Positions 10,866 to 22,027 of a stretch of 64,000 bases of DNA are shown piece by piece. A program made the position numbers and the translations under genes. Source of the stretch: Lepidostoma basale (Eukaryota; Arthropoda; Insecta; Trichoptera; Lepidostomatidae); the NCBI GenBank assembly GCA_022606425.2, contig JAHDVF020001261.1, positions 978,837-1,042,836 of the forward strand. Direction: 5' to 3'. The notes below the pieces were generated by a model. The model made no database searches and was not told where the DNA came from. It saw nothing but the letters and a program-made list of their open reading frames with translations. Each line of letters opens with the position of its first letter. Position 1 is the stretch's first letter.

Positions 10866-11578
10866 AACTTACTAACTAACTAACCATCATGCCGTCTCCC
10901 CGAAGGGGTAGGCAGAAAGAATGGACTGCCACACTTTTCTTTCCTGACATATTTCTCTCGCTTCCTCAACATTCATACATCGTGTCATGCACGCGCGTCG
11001 ATTTCTCTGACTCCTCACATGGCCGACATTCAATATTTGATTTACTTGATCGTGCCACGTTTTCCTCGGTCTTCCTCTATTTCTGGTTCCATTTACATCA
11101 TTAACATATAATTTTTTTACCATTCTTTCTTCATTCATTCTTTCCATATGTCCAAACCATCTTAATGATCCTTTCATTATTTTGTTCATGACACCATCAT
11201 TCGCACCGCATTCACTTCTTATATTTTCATTCGGCACTCTATCATACACAGAGTACCCACACATTCTTCTAAGAGATCTCATTTCAACTGCATTTATTCT
11301 ACTTTCATCCTTCTTTTGCCAATTCCATGCTTCGCTTCCATACATAAGGATCGGTAGAAGAACACCATTGTGCACTGCCATTCTAGCTTTTTTGGATAGG
11401 TTTTTGTTTGCGATGACAACTTTAAGTGCACCATTCACTTTGTTGCCTGCCCCAACCCTTCTTTCAATATCCCTCTCCACTCGCCCATCTCTTGTTAACA
11501 TACTACCTAAATACACGAACTTATCTACTTGCTCCAAATTTTCACCATTCACGCTAATGTTGCAGACTGTCGTGGGTT
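10866..11578 (-). mobile_element. RTE-A LINE, long open C-terminal frame
   Basis: The minus-strand frame 11552-10887 is open for 221 codons: NGENLEQVDKFVYLGSMLTR, RRVGAGNKVNGALKVVIANK, YGSEAWNWQKKDESRINAVE, RWFGHMERMNEERMVKK, GRPRKTWHDQ and YPFGETA. It is the C-terminal end of the LINE protein after the RT. The direction is fixed by the TTAG tail (at ~10866-10885) and the hairpin. An 8-bp repeat CTGAACCT at 10858 and 11579 may be the target duplication. It is one of the least decayed RTE-A copies. Confidence 0.9.
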
Positions 11579-11599
11579 CTGAACCTTCTTCATAATAAT

Positions 11600-11990
11600 G
11601 GGTTTTTAGTATTTTTTCTCATATCGGAGATTTCATAAAAACGTTTTAAATACCTCCTATTTTTTCTTCTGGTTTTTTAAAGACTTTTCTTGTTATTTCT
11701 TTTACCCTTTTACAGAAATGTAGATGTTCAGCTGTCCCGTAATCTTTTGGGTAGCCTTCCTGGAGGTCGCTACCCGCTTGGTACTTTATTTGACGCTTTG
11801 CTTATTATTCTATCAGAAAACATCGTTCCCGCAATGGATCGGAGAGTCATCATTTCTGTGAATCTCGGGAGACTCTTTGTTCCAATATTGTCAGTTATCG
11901 TCTCAATTCGATACGCATTATATATCGAACAAAGGGTTTTATATATTTGCATTTCGCTCTCCTTCAGCATAGATTTATTTATCCAATAAG
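11600..11990 (-). mobile_element. Possible LINE-T remnant
   Basis: The minus-strand frame reads RFTEMMTLRSIAGTMFSDRI, close to the VAEMxTLRxxxGxTLRDRx block of the LINE-T copy at 20262. The sequence around it is degenerate. The frame has no other recognisable domain. Confidence 0.45.
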
Positions 11991-12125
11991 CCCTTCAGCG
12001 TATGTTTGTGTTTCCTAACAGGCTTTTAACTAGCCTTTTTAAAATTAGAAATAAACAAAAGCAAGAACACGAATAGCGCAGTTTTCCATTTTGGCAGACA
12101 ATAAAAATATAATTAAAATCTTTAC

Positions 12126-12275
12126 CTGTTCCGCGCTTTGCTCTTCTATGACCAGCTTGACTTCTAAACTCTGCCTGGTCTCTAGGAATGCGAGCCTCTG
12201 CTGCCTGTCGTCCATTATGAAGCCCAAACTGCCAAAGATTCCAGCGGCAATCAGGATAAAGAAATTTGAAGAGTG
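12126..12275 (-). CDS. Adenylyl cyclase internal exon (last TM helix and linker)
   Basis: The minus-strand acceptor TTTTTTCCAG ends at 12276. The exon is exactly 50 codons, phase 0, and the donor is GTAAAG at 12125-12120. The protein reads HSSNFFILIAAGIFGSLGFI (end of a hydrophobic segment), then MDDRQQRLAFLETRQSLEVK and LVIEEQSAEQ. The LETRQSxExxL...EEQxAEQ block is typical of the linker between the first transmembrane block and catalytic domain C1a of insect adenylyl cyclases. In relatives it is followed by ERLLLSVLPEHVAVKMRQDL. The other exon here starts at HVAVKM, so about nine residues are missing between them. Exons for the N-terminal transmembrane block should lie at higher coordinates, but I could not find them. 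Confidence 0.85.
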
Positions 12276-12423
12276 CTGGAAAAAAGAAAAAGAATAGGTT
12301 ACCAAGGTACAAATCGCCATTCAAATTCTTAGATACTGACAAATTCTATGTTATCAAGTAGAATGGTAGCGATCATTTGAATGACATCACGATATGGCTA
12401 CTAATCTTGTATTTTAATAATAG

Positions 12424-12915
12424 TACTAACTAACTAACCAACTAACCATCATATTTTTCCGCAAGGGTAGGAATATATGATAGATCGCAACACTGTTCTA
12501 TCCTGACATAACTCTCGCGCCCCTTCTACATTTACACATCGTGATATGCACGCTCGTCGATTGTTCCTACTTCGAACATGGCCACCTTTCAGTAATTGAT
12601 TCATTTGGTCATGCCATTCCTTGGCCTTCCTCGACTTATTTTTTCATTCACCCTACTTGTATATATCTTTTTAACCATTCTTCCATCATCCATTCGCTTC
12701 ATATGTCCAAACCATCTTAGAAACCCTTTTTTAATTTCATTTAGGACGCATTCATCTGCCTTACATTCCTTTCTCTTTTATCATTAGATATTCTATCATA
12801 CATTGTTTTTCCCCACATTCTTCGTAATGACCTCATTTCTGCGGCATTTATTCTACTTTCATCCTTCTTCTGCCAGCTCCAAGCTTCATTTTCGTCGGCA
12901 CTAACACGAAAGTAA
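12424..12915 (-). mobile_element. RTE-B LINE, 5'-truncated
   Basis: The tail CTAACTAACTAACC starts at ~12428. The complement carries the RTE-B blocks down to the YGSEAWSW region near 12890. The 3' hairpin is eroded and the frame is broken. It lies in the intron upstream of exon 12126-12275. Confidence 0.8.
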
Positions 12916-13499
12916 GATTAAGCATACAGAAGCAGAATTACGAGAAGAAAATAATGTTTTTTTATGTAATCTATAAACGTCTGATATTTATATTATCATT
13001 CAATAAGTTGTCAGTTTTAATTATACTCATACATTATACATTATATAGAGATCCACTAAACGCACTCCAGTTACTACTGTCCTCTTACAAAAAAGTCATT
13101 GGAATATATTTACCAATGCTGCCTTTAGTTGGGTCATTTCAACACAGACCCTGGTTTAGTATGTTGGTCTAGAATACTCATTGAGTTCTTCGCAAGCAAA
13201 GGTGAGTTCGGGAATGTTTGCTTTTACACATGAATACGAAATTAAAATCAAGTCCCTCAAAGGCCAGAGAGAGGTTGTTTGCTGATGGGAAAATGGAAAA
13301 AGATACTTTTATAAAAGTTTCATATACCACTTTACCTTAACTATATTATCTCTTATTATCTTTATCGAAAACAAATATTCTTGTCTCTAAAATAATAATG
13401 GAAATGAAATCTTCTAAAATACCACCTTTTATATTTTTATGTATAAATAAAAATAATATACATACATTCGGAGATTTTATAATGTTTTTTTAATGACTA
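12916..13499. other. Unassigned AT-rich sequence
   Basis: A 72-codon hydrophobic open frame (12954-13172) has no recognisable domain or splice context. No repeat was recognised. Confidence 0.4.
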
Positions 13500-13645
13500 G
13501 GTATTTCATCTTTTTGGCTTTATTTCGACAGCGACCGGTTTTTCCAGGCTAGCTGGAATCGCCAGACTAAACCAGTCTGCCGATGCCAGTTAGCCTGGCG
13601 AAACCAGTAGCTGTCGAAATAAAGACAAAAAGTGCATGTTATTAG
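13500..13645. repeat. HH-P2 hairpin repeat
   Basis: The arms GGCTTTATTTCGACAGCGAC and its diverged complement flank two outward cores. The right core is CTGCCGA-T-GCCAG-TTAGC-CTGGC-GAA-ACCAGT-A, with flanks CAGT/GCTG able to pair. Position A6 of the hammerhead box is C, so cleavage is not expected. Confidence 0.7.
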
Positions 13646-14890
13646 TAAAAAAGCATCGTTTCATTTAAAAAAAAACTTTTAATGAACTTTCAACCGAAGA
13701 TTTCAGAAAATCATTAGATTATTATACAATTGAATTATAGGTTACCTCTAAATATGAAGTATATCTCAGAAAAATGATGTGCACATTATTTTTATGTCAA
13801 TAAAACTACAACAAAATTATTATATTCGTATACAATGGAATTTCATTGTGACTTTTCTAATAAATTAACAGTGGAATTTCACAGTATTAACGCCTTAAGT
13901 TTAAGTCAAATATTTCTAAAATGTTTATTTGAAAATCATTTGTTAAAGTGGTTTTCATATTTTCTTTGAAAAAATGTTTAAAAGCGTGTTACTTGAAAAA
14001 GGAGCTGAAGATAAAGGGTATCCCAGGAACTAATCTTGAATAATTGAAATGAAAACGTAAAAGCGCTGTTCTGATTAAGATAACATTGTAATATTGCGAA
14101 GATTCCCGAAGTGGATGAGCCTACAGACTAATGACACTTTACTCTCCTTATTCAAATGCTCCACTGCGAATTATAAAACCTGAAAAGAACGTTGGAAGAA
14201 AACGAAAAAACGGTTGAAAAAGTTCAACGAAAACGTATTCTTCTTTGTAAAATGTTCTATTTTGTCTATGTCAAATTATAAAGAGGCTCCATTTCACTAA
14301 TGAATTGTCGTATATCATAAAATTTTTAAGATATTTTTAGAAAATACAAAATATTTACTTTTATATAAAGAGGATTTAATCTTTTCAAATTATTGATGAA
14401 TAAGTACGTCGCTCATATGATTCAGCGAAAAAGATTCTATAAAATGTATAATAAATCTAATTACAGATTGCAAAATCAATTTATTAAAAAATGATTTTTT
14501 ACGTAATGCGTATTTTTTTATAAGCATATTGAATATGTTTGTGATGACAATTGAATGTCAATACAGTACTTAATATCTCTTGCAATAAATACAATATCCC
14601 AAAATTCTACAATGTTTTTCTTTATTCACTAATGTCCTTTCATTAAAAACTTTTTTTTTAACCTAATTTAACATATTATACCTGATGAAAATATTTTCTG
14701 TTGTAATAATATTATGTTAATGTACATACAATATCTGTGACACGTGGTGAATCGTAGTCCCAGGTCCAAGTTTTGTCTATTATTTAGCATTAGTGATTTG
14801 TTTCCATTCGATGCGTGAATATGCTTCTGTTGAAAATACACGAGCTGCACACCAAATTTGAGCTCACAAGATTTGTCGATGGCTTAAATA
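13646..14890. other. Long unassigned AT-rich stretch
   Basis: No transposon word, open frame with a domain, or RNA gene was recognised. The first ~90 bases after 13640 continue the outer arm of the preceding palindrome only weakly. Confidence 0.4.
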
Positions 14891-15199
14891 ATGAGATTGT
14901 CACAAAATGCCTATTACGCCGCCATCTTGATTGCACCGGCTATGCTAGCATTCGCCCCCCTTCAACGCAGTAATGCCGTGAATTTCCGAAGATTCCCGAG
15001 TGGGCCATTCGGCTCCTGCGCCGGCTCTGTGTGCTACTTTACCGGCAGAACCGTGTGCATTGCCAGTAGAAGTAGCAAGAAGTGGTACAAACATAGCAGT
15101 GCGGGATTACGCAGGCTTAACGTTGCACGTACGGCCGTGACATCAATACAGAGGAAGAAAACCTTTCATTCTAGCTTCACAATCATAACGAATGGTTAA
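14891..15199 (+). other. GC-richer open frame of unknown nature
   Basis: This is an open frame of 102 codons with a hydrophobic start (YYAAILIAPAMLAFAPLQ) and a Cys/Ser-rich middle (GPFGSCAGSVCYFTG). It is clearly GC-richer than its surroundings. I recognise no family. The start has no support beyond being the first ATG. It could be a fragment of an unlisted repeat or a chance frame. A GTAAGT donor-like site follows at ~15281. Confidence 0.2.
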
Positions 15200-15640
15200 A
15201 GAGAATCCTGCCATAAAAAAAACATCCTTTATAGGGAATGTGTATCACCATGATGTCCAAGGACACCCCGACGTAGACGGTAAGTGTTCTGTTCCCCAGC
15301 TCAGTGTTTCAGGGCTCTAGAATGTTATCTCAGAAAGGTATCAGTTTGCTGTTCGGGAGGGATATCACTCCCACAATTTACAATAAGCGTTTTCATTTTT
15401 ATCCCTTCTATCAGGAAATACAAACCGACGATATGCCGGCCTATATTAATTTCTATTTATAGCTTCATATATGGCTTATAGGATGAAGACCAGAGATGCC
15501 TCCTTCAAAATTGAAGTTCCTCGCGAGTCTTAAAACCAGAGCACCGGCGGTGGCAGTCCATCATCAACGAACGCCATTCAAGTGCAGTGACTCTCCGATT
15601 TCTCATACTCAACTGACCGATTTAAACTGTAAGTTAAGTA
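15200..15640. other. Unassigned sequence
   Basis: It contains an isolated donor-like CGTAGACGGTAAGT at ~15273-15286 with an acceptor-like TTTATAG at ~15228-15234, which would bound an exon of under 50 nt. There is no protein support for it. Confidence 0.25.
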
Positions 15641-15649
15641 TCATGAATC

Positions 15650-15748
15650 ATCAATATTGCCTTAGACAGGTGAAACATGTCATTCATATAGATTATAATA
15701 AAACTTCTAGAAAACAGACTATTTCATTTGTATTTAGTACTTAATATG
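15650..15748 (+). repeat. HH-P1 single arm
   Basis: It carries TTGCCTTAGACAGGTGAAAC, ATGTC and then AAACTTCTAGAAAACAGAC, the right arm of the HH-P1 family. The left arm is missing, so it does not form the large palindrome. Confidence 0.7.
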
Positions 15749-16074
15749 GAGTCTTAAATCATTGTTCAAGAACCAATATTAAAATGATCATATTTCTCGA
15801 GAATTGAAGGCGAAATGATAAATGTTTCACGCTATTGTGTAATCAGGTGACGCGGTTTCAGTGAGTACAACTATGAACATTATTATACTCACTAAAACAT
15901 AACTAAATCCAAGTATCATCTCCGCTGAATTTTTTATATGAGATTATTTAATATAGGCGCTGCTTGCAGGGTGTCGGTTGTTTTCTGACACTTATTGAAT
16001 TTTCATATTATTTATACGCGGTATATATTCAACTTTGGCGCAATGCATTTGAGTCACAGTATAATAAGGAATTG
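15749..16074. other. Unassigned AT-rich sequence
   Basis: No feature recognised. Confidence 0.4.
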
Positions 16075-16086
16075 AAATTAGTTGTA

Positions 16087-16614
16087 GGCATAGTAGTTGT
16101 ATCCAAAAAAGATAGAATGGCAGTGCACAATGGTGTTCTTCTACCGACCCTTATGTATGGAACTGGCAAAAGAAGGATGCAAGTAGAATAAATGCAGTAG
16201 AAATGAGATCTCTTAGACGAATGTGTGGATACTCTGTGTATGATAGAGTGTCGAATGAAAATATAAGAAGTGAATGCGGTGCGAATGATGGTGTTATTAA
16301 CAAAATAATGAAAGGATCATTAAGATGGTTTGGACATATGGAAAGAATGAATGAAGAAAGAATGGTTAAAAAAAATATATGTTAACGATGTAAATGGAAC
16401 CAGAAATAGAGGTAGACCGAGGAAAACGTGGCACGATCAAATAAATCAAATATTGAATGTCGGCCATGTGAGGAGTCAGAGAAATTGACGCGCGTGAATG
16501 ACACGGTGTATGAATGTTGAGGAAGCGAGAGAAATATGTCACGAAAGAAAAGTGTCCATTCTTTCTGCCTACCCCTTCGGGGAGACGGCGTGATGGTTAG
16601 TTAGTTAGTTAGTT
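16087..16614 (+). mobile_element. RTE-A LINE with 12-bp target duplication
   Basis: A 12-bp direct repeat AAATTAGTTGTA at 16075-16086 and 16615-16626 brackets the copy. The copy is 5'-truncated just before the MAVHNGVLLPTLMYG block and ends in the hairpin and TTAG tail. Frameshifts occur (near 16150 and 16375) and GTKN-like blocks are split, but the overall match to the 34822 copy is very close. Confidence 0.9.
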
Positions 16615-16626
16615 AAATTAGTTGTA

Positions 16627-17389
16627 ATGTGACATTCTGCTTAAAAGGACGAAATTGTCGTACCTGTGTGCAATGTGAGCCTGCCCAATGAAATGATGTT
16701 TTAACTCCAATCTCAGAGCTCTGGACTTGATTAGGTAATTACGTAAATTTCTATTAACTGGATCATTTGGTATCCGAAGAGAGTTATCATTGATCGTTGG
16801 AGTTTGAGAGGGCGCAATTTCCTCCGTCTCCAGTCAAATGTAAATAATGTCGTCAGCTGGAGCAAAATCAATCAATAAATTAAATGTTTCAAATTCCGTA
16901 ATTATATATTGTACGAGTATTTCACGAGAGCAGTGGGTACTGATTATTCTGTAATAATATATGTATTTGCAATAGATAACAAGTAACTTATACTATTTAA
17001 ATTTTATATGAAAACTAGAATCTAATGCTTACATCGAGAGAATACTAGAGTTCCAGTTAAATTATTGGGATATATTCTCCGAACAAATAAAAAATTTAGG
17101 ATATTTTTTCGAATGTTATACAAGTGTAATAATTGATATGTAGGCGGGTTCAGCATACCTCGAGGCAATATACTTGCTCGTGTAAGAGTGGGTTCAGAAA
17201 AGATTATTGATGTATCTCTTAACGATGGAGCTAGGTAGCTTTCTGGCTCTCGTGGCTCTCTCCCGAAGCATTCCTCGTGGGCTTGCTTAAGATCAATAGT
17301 TTGCAGATAAGAACGAATGGGTTCACAACCATTTCTTCCGACTTAAAATGGGGATTCTTTGAGTAATCCGCCATCTTAGATAATATTTA
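16627..17389. other. Unassigned sequence
   Basis: Mixed AT-rich DNA with no recognised repeat or coding region. Confidence 0.4.
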
Positions 17390-17540
17390 TAAATATGTTC
17401 CAGATAGTCATCTCTCAACAGGCAGCACCAACTTGCCTCGCAGCAGCACCTACAATCATGCCGATGGGGAGAGTAATCACATTGCTGAACGTGATCGCTT
17501 CGGTAATCAATATTTCTCATGTTATTTATTGATTCTTGAA
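17390..17540 (+). mobile_element. LINE-I 3' remnant
   Basis: It is similar at DNA level to 39170-39260 (GGGAGAGTAATCACATTGCT and GAACGTGATCGCTTCGG against GGGAAGAGCAATCAAACTGC and GAACATGATCGCTTCGG). It is short and without an open frame. Confidence 0.5.
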
Positions 17541-17544
17541 TAAT

Positions 17545-17700
17545 TATATTAAGCTCCATATTAAATAATTAATATGAATAAAAACATATGTTTTCTAGAA
17601 GTTCCACTATTTTTCTTCGCCGTTCTAAAGCATTATCAAATGTCTTAGTAAGGCGAGATATTTCACTTCCATGAAATATAATCAAACATCACAATGTTTA
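17545..17700. repeat. HH-P1 palindromic repeat, diverged
   Basis: The left arm carries AATATGAATAAAAACATATG and TTTTCTAGAAGTTCC. The right arm carries AAGGCGAGATATTTC in place of AGGCGAAACATGTC. The cores are decayed. Confidence 0.6.
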
Positions 17701-17940
17701 ATTTATTTATCGCAATTGTCAAAACTATTCACATAAACGAAAAACATATTTTAACATCTAAAGATGCCAACATCGGTTGGCGAAACAGCTGTCGCGAAAA
17801 CAAATAAAATGTGATACCATAACAACGTTTTAAATTTTGATATTTTAAAATGTTGAAGTATCCAAGTGTTTCGGCCACAACAAAGGACTATACTATAAAA
17901 CTTCTAGAAAACACACGTTTATATTCATATTTATTATTTA
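17701..17940 (+). repeat. HH-P5 single arm with hammerhead-like core
   Basis: The core reads CTAAAGA-T-GCCAAC-ATCG-GTTGGC-GAA-ACAGCTGT-C: box, a 6-bp stem-loop, GAA, a self-complementary stem and the cleavage-position C. Only position G5 of the canonical box differs (A here). The flanking AAGTGTTTCGGCC matches the family border seen at 3270 and 45380. Confidence 0.6.
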
Positions 17941-18689
17941 TCATGTTAATAAAACAATGCTCAGGAAGCATGTATTCCGAATATTCAGTATAGTATACAG
18001 CCTTCTAACCAACGAAAAAAAAATGTTATAAATTGCACGAATCTGGGGATAAAATAATTTTAACGGAAATTATGGCACGTCTTTTCTGACTAATAATCGC
18101 TTAGTAAATTTTTATTTGTATTACAAATATGTTTTTCCTAGCTGGAATCTATTGGACATCAGGTTATCTAAGAATAATCCAGAGCGTAACAGTGCGGGTA
18201 TCGAATTCGGGTTTTATTTCCCGAAAACATTTTGAAATTCCCGATATGAGTTGTTATAAAAACGGTTCTATTTTAAAACGAGCCCAGGATTATGGAGATT
18301 CGACCCTTCGCAGAGGCCGCTCCTTTTAGTCCCTGGGGAATAATACATAAAATCAAGAAGACGTTAACCAATATCCATAAAGATGGCTGGAAACGAAAGC
18401 CAAAAAAGATTATTTGAATTTTGAGCTTTCCGTATTTTCCCAATTATTTCAATCTGCTGTGCTGGCAACAGGCACGTTTTGTAAATGGAATAATCGAATG
18501 ATGGATAGCTCGGAGCTGGCTCGTCCTAAGTGAATTGTGTGAGGATAATCGATTTAAAATTGTACGCAAATAAACGGAAAGCGACCAGTTTAAAAATGTT
18601 TTAACAAATACGTTACAGAGCTGATTGAAACCAACTCTCGATTTATGTGTCATGGATAAAATAATACATAAAATAAGTGAAGTATGGAA
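17941..18689. other. Unassigned sequence
   Basis: Open frames of 66 codons (18129-18329) and 82 codons (18692-18444, minus) have no recognised domain. A diverged LINE or intron is possible. Confidence 0.35.
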
Positions 18690-19228
18690 CAAGCAAAATA
18701 AGGATGAAACTATAATAAATGCAGTAGAAATAAGATTTCTTAGACGAATGTGTTGTAGATGTAAAAATATATGAAAGATGTGGTAAACACGAAGTCACAA
18801 AAGCAAGTATTGTATAATTAGTGAATACAGTGCAAATGTTTATGATAGATTTAGTAAACCTGTAGTGTCAAATGCAAATATATTAAGTTAATGTATGGCA
18901 GTGCGAATGAAAGTTAAGAACAAAATAATGAAAGGACCATTCAAATGATTTGGACACATAGAATGAATGAAAAAGGTAAATAAAATATATTTAAACGCCC
19001 TAAACGGAACTGGACATAAGGGAAGACCAAAAAAACATGACACTATCAAATCAATCACATATTAATTATCGGCCACGTGAAGACTCGGAGAAATCGACCT
19101 ACGTATATGGTACGATGTATTAATGTTGAGGAATCGAGAGAAGTATGTCAGAAAAGAACAGATTGTCTTCCATTATTTCTGCTTACCCCTTCAGATAGAC
19201 GGCGTGATGGTTAGTTAGTTAGATTTTT
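18690..19228 (+). mobile_element. RTE-A LINE, strongly decayed
   Basis: The blocks ATAAATGCAGTAGAAATAAG, TGAATGAAAAAGGTAAA and GAAGACCAAAAAAACATGAC follow RTE-A order to a tail GACGGCGTGATGGTTAGTTA. Internal duplications and indels exceed those of the other copies. Confidence 0.75.
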
Positions 19229-19584
19229 GCTTAAAAACTATTTCAAATATGGAACGTCTCCGTACTCATATTTTTTTATGTAATAAGAAGTAAAAAAAAC
19301 GTAATATAACCGTTAAACAAAATAATTCCACAGCGTCTTAGGACAGTTAAAATTCTAAATAACCTTATTAATAATGCAATATTGCAAGAAAAACGGAATG
19401 AAACACTGTTTTTGTATAAAGAAAATATTTTGTGGTCTGACAATATTAAAAATTATTTAGTACACTTGTATACTTGGTTTTTAAACCATTTTATTTTTCG
19501 AACCAACCGGTTTCTTTTCCTTTTAAAAAAAGTGACAAACTTAAGGCGTAAACACTGTGGAATTACATAATGACGATTTTTTAT
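19229..19584. other. Unassigned AT-rich sequence
   Basis: It holds a 62-codon open frame (19382-19570) without a domain. Its end runs into the palindrome that follows. Confidence 0.4.
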
Positions 19585-19785
19585 GAATTAAAACACTGTT
19601 TTTTCACTTTTGAGTTTATTTTTTCCGACACGTTTCGAAGGTTTTACATCTTTATCATTGGGAAAACAATATAAACTGATCGTTCTCCCGCTGATTAGGG
19701 TGTAAAACCTTCGAAACGTGTCGAGAAAAATAAACTCAAAAGTGGAAAAACCAGGGTTTTATTCATTAAAAAAGCATCAAAGTAA
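19585..19785. repeat. HH-P3 palindromic repeat
   Basis: The arms TTTTATGAATTAAAACACTG and CTTTTGAGTTTATTTTT read outward. Each arm has a core ending CTTCGAAACGTGTCG, with GAA then ACGTGT then C. The stem-loop before GAA is weak and the 5' box is degenerate. Confidence 0.65.
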
Positions 19786-20014
19786 AGCAATGTAAAAACA
19801 ATGCACACAAATCTTTCGAATTGTTTTTAGGAATGAAACTCCATTAAGTATTTTATAAATTATATATTTAGAGACTTTTATTTTCTTGGTTGACGTGTTC
19901 CATCGTGTTTATAAATAAATAAACATGTACCAAGAGTCGAAGTCTTTCAACACACCTCTCTCTGTGTTTTTGAAAGTGACTTTAGATATTGTATTAACTT
20001 TAGCTTAAAAGTTA

Positions 20015-20245
20015 TTTTTTCTGTTTGTAAGAGGTTATTTGAACCCAATTACTGTATGCAATTTTGTAGATATTGATTCTCATGGCGATTAACAGGTTGC
20101 TCACCTATTGCATTTTTTTTTATTACGTGAATTCTACCACACCAAAGATAGCGTGATTTTTTTCACATTGTCATCACCAAGAATCGAACCCGGGACCTAC
20201 GGTGTAGCAGTCATAGCTGTTGCGGCACCGAAGGAACCGGTTTCG
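20015..20245 (-). mobile_element. SINE-t copy
   Basis: The complement has the B box GGTTCGATTC near 20183, the body, and the 3' end ACAGTAATTGGGTTCAAATA near 20035-20055, which matches LINE-J. It stands head-to-head with the next SINE-t. Confidence 0.75.
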
Positions 20246-20765
20246 ATTCCAGGCAAAAAAAAGCCCATGATGACATACGGAGTCGAAGCAAGAGCAGACA
20301 CTGTCAGAACCAAACATTTCTTAAGAGTAGCAGAAATGATAACATTGCGACCTTTTGTGGGGAGAACCCTTAGAGATAGGAAACCCAATAAGGAAATTCG
20401 CAAATCCTGCAAAATTGAAGACATAATGAGATAGAGTAGACAGAGAAGACGATTCTGGAGGGACCTCATCGAGAGAATGGATCCAGCAAGAATTCCTAAT
20501 ATCGTAATGCACGAGATTCCAGAGGATGACTCAGGACGACCACCAAAGAGATGGAAAAAAGGCTGGTCATCTTCATCACAGGGAGAAAATTGATATCCTG
20601 CATAAACAGATCGCAAGATCTACAATCAGAAGAAGAAGAAGAAGCGATAAAAGTATGATTCCCACACTGTCTTTGGTCTAGTTGATAATTCACGTAACAA
20701 TAAAATGGCGATAGATTAACTGTCTATCACAAGTCAAGAGACTCAATATAATAACTATACCCTTT
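20228..20765 (+). mobile_element. SINE-t copy interrupted by a LINE-T
   Basis: The head piece ACCGAAGGAACCGGTTTCGA ends near 20262. The continuation CACACTGTCTTTGGTCTAGT and body resume at ~20650 after the inserted LINE-T. The 3' end is lost. Confidence 0.55.
20262..20648 (+). mobile_element. LINE-T 3' fragment
   Basis: The frame reads MTYGVEARADTVRTKHFLRV, AEMITLRPFVGRTLRDRKPN, RKSCKIEDIMR, stop, then RRRFWRDLIERMDP and GRPPKRWKKGWSSSSQGEN. The tail is a GAA repeat at 20628-20643. This is the C-terminal part of a non-LTR retrotransposon, whose clade I do not assign. One in-frame stop is present. Confidence 0.75.
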
Positions 20766-20769
20766 GCAT

Positions 20770-21285
20770 AGACTTGGCTCGCCTTGTAATTATCTAAGGG
20801 CTATTAAGAGATATAACATATAAGCGTTATTGCTTCATTAAATATTCAATCACAAACAACATCCAATAAATTAGATGATGAACGATGAAAGTTACATTTT
20901 ATACATATAATCGTGAAATTTTAAGTAACCGTATAATGTAAAAATCCGAACGGTTAATCAAATCATCGATCATGCAGAGTACGGTGGCGCTAATCTATGA
21001 AATTGAATACGAGCCCGACTTTTTATACCATACCCTTATTAAATTAAATTAATCCGTCGGAAACCGATCTGACTGGGATACGAAGAGCAAATATTTGACA
21101 CTGAAATTGGTGTCCTTTGATAATATTGACCGTAACACGATACTTTCGGAGCTAAATGATTACGCAAAATAAAGTTTTTAAGGTAAAATAATCAGACGTT
21201 CAAAGGGCCGTCCGCTTTTTGCGGCTTCAAAGATCGTGTTAAAATATAATATTCAAACATCGTTTTATAATATAATATTCAAACA
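20770..21285. other. Unassigned sequence with a short tandem duplication
   Basis: AATATAATATTCAAACATCG occurs twice at ~21245-21290. Nothing else was recognised. Confidence 0.4.
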
Positions 21286-21289
21286 TCGT

Positions 21290-21600
21290 GTTAAAATATA
21301 TTTCCCCTCGTACGAATTTCAGGGATCGAGCCTTTGCTGTAGCCGACCCATCAGCTTGGTACGATCTTCCTTCATACCTTAGATGCATAAATCATCCGCC
21401 AAATTTTAGATCTAGGCTAAAAACCCATCTTTTTCATGTTTCATACCCAATTTAAAATTGTATATTTTGTTCTATTATACTTTCTAACCGATCGCGAATA
21501 TCAGAAGCAACGTTCATATTTAGATATTGTGTTAGTGATTACATCACAAAAAACGATGCTTTAAATGTTAGTAAGTTATTATTATTATTATCATAATTCA
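21290..21600 (+). mobile_element. CR1-like LINE 3' end with ATT tail
   Basis: One frame reads RDRAFAVADPSAWYDLPSYL and NFRSRLKTHLFHVSYPI, stop. This is the usual last stretch of CR1- or jockey-like RT proteins. It is followed by a 3' UTR and an ATT repeat at ~21579-21591. Its 3' UTR identifies the fragment inserted at 9307-9505. Confidence 0.75.
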
Positions 21601-21712
21601 TTTATAATTTATAAGTTAAAGACCGAATTCCATAAATTTTTATTTCAAATAACCTTCATCGATAAATGTTTGAATAGTTTATGATAAATAATAGCTACAG
21701 ATTTTATTTTTT

Positions 21713-21998
21713 CTTCTTCTTCTTCTTCTTCATATTTTAATAGATCTGACGATCTGTGACACAGAAATCATATCTCGTCGGATGATGAGATCCAGCTGTC
21801 CCTCCATCTCTTAGGCGGTCTTCCAGGTGGGCGGTGTCCGGAGGGGATTTCATAAGCGGCTGTATATGCGAGTCTGTCACCATCCATTCGGGCTACATGG
21901 TCCCTCCAGTATCTTCTTCTGGATCTACTCCACTGAACAATATCCTCTATTTCGCAGGTTTTTCTTATGTCTACGTTGCGGACACGATCTCGGAGGGT
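21713..21998 (-). mobile_element. LINE-T 3' fragment
   Basis: The GAA-repeat tail is seen as TTC repeats at 21713-21730. The complement carries PPGRPPKRWRDSW- and CGNVDIRKTCEIEDI-like blocks, as in the 20262 copy. The frame is broken. Confidence 0.6.
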
Positions 21999-22027
21999 TT
22001 TTTCATTTTAATTTTTGATAAATACAT

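Noticed and set aside
11182..11595. A 137-codon plus-strand frame, and similar frames at 42649 and 34817
   Set aside because: They are antisense shadows of the RTE-A reading frame; the tail and conserved blocks fix the other strand.
15230..15285. A tiny exon between TTTATAG and GTAAGT
   Set aside because: Under 50 nt, one open frame without similarity; no support for a neighbouring exon.
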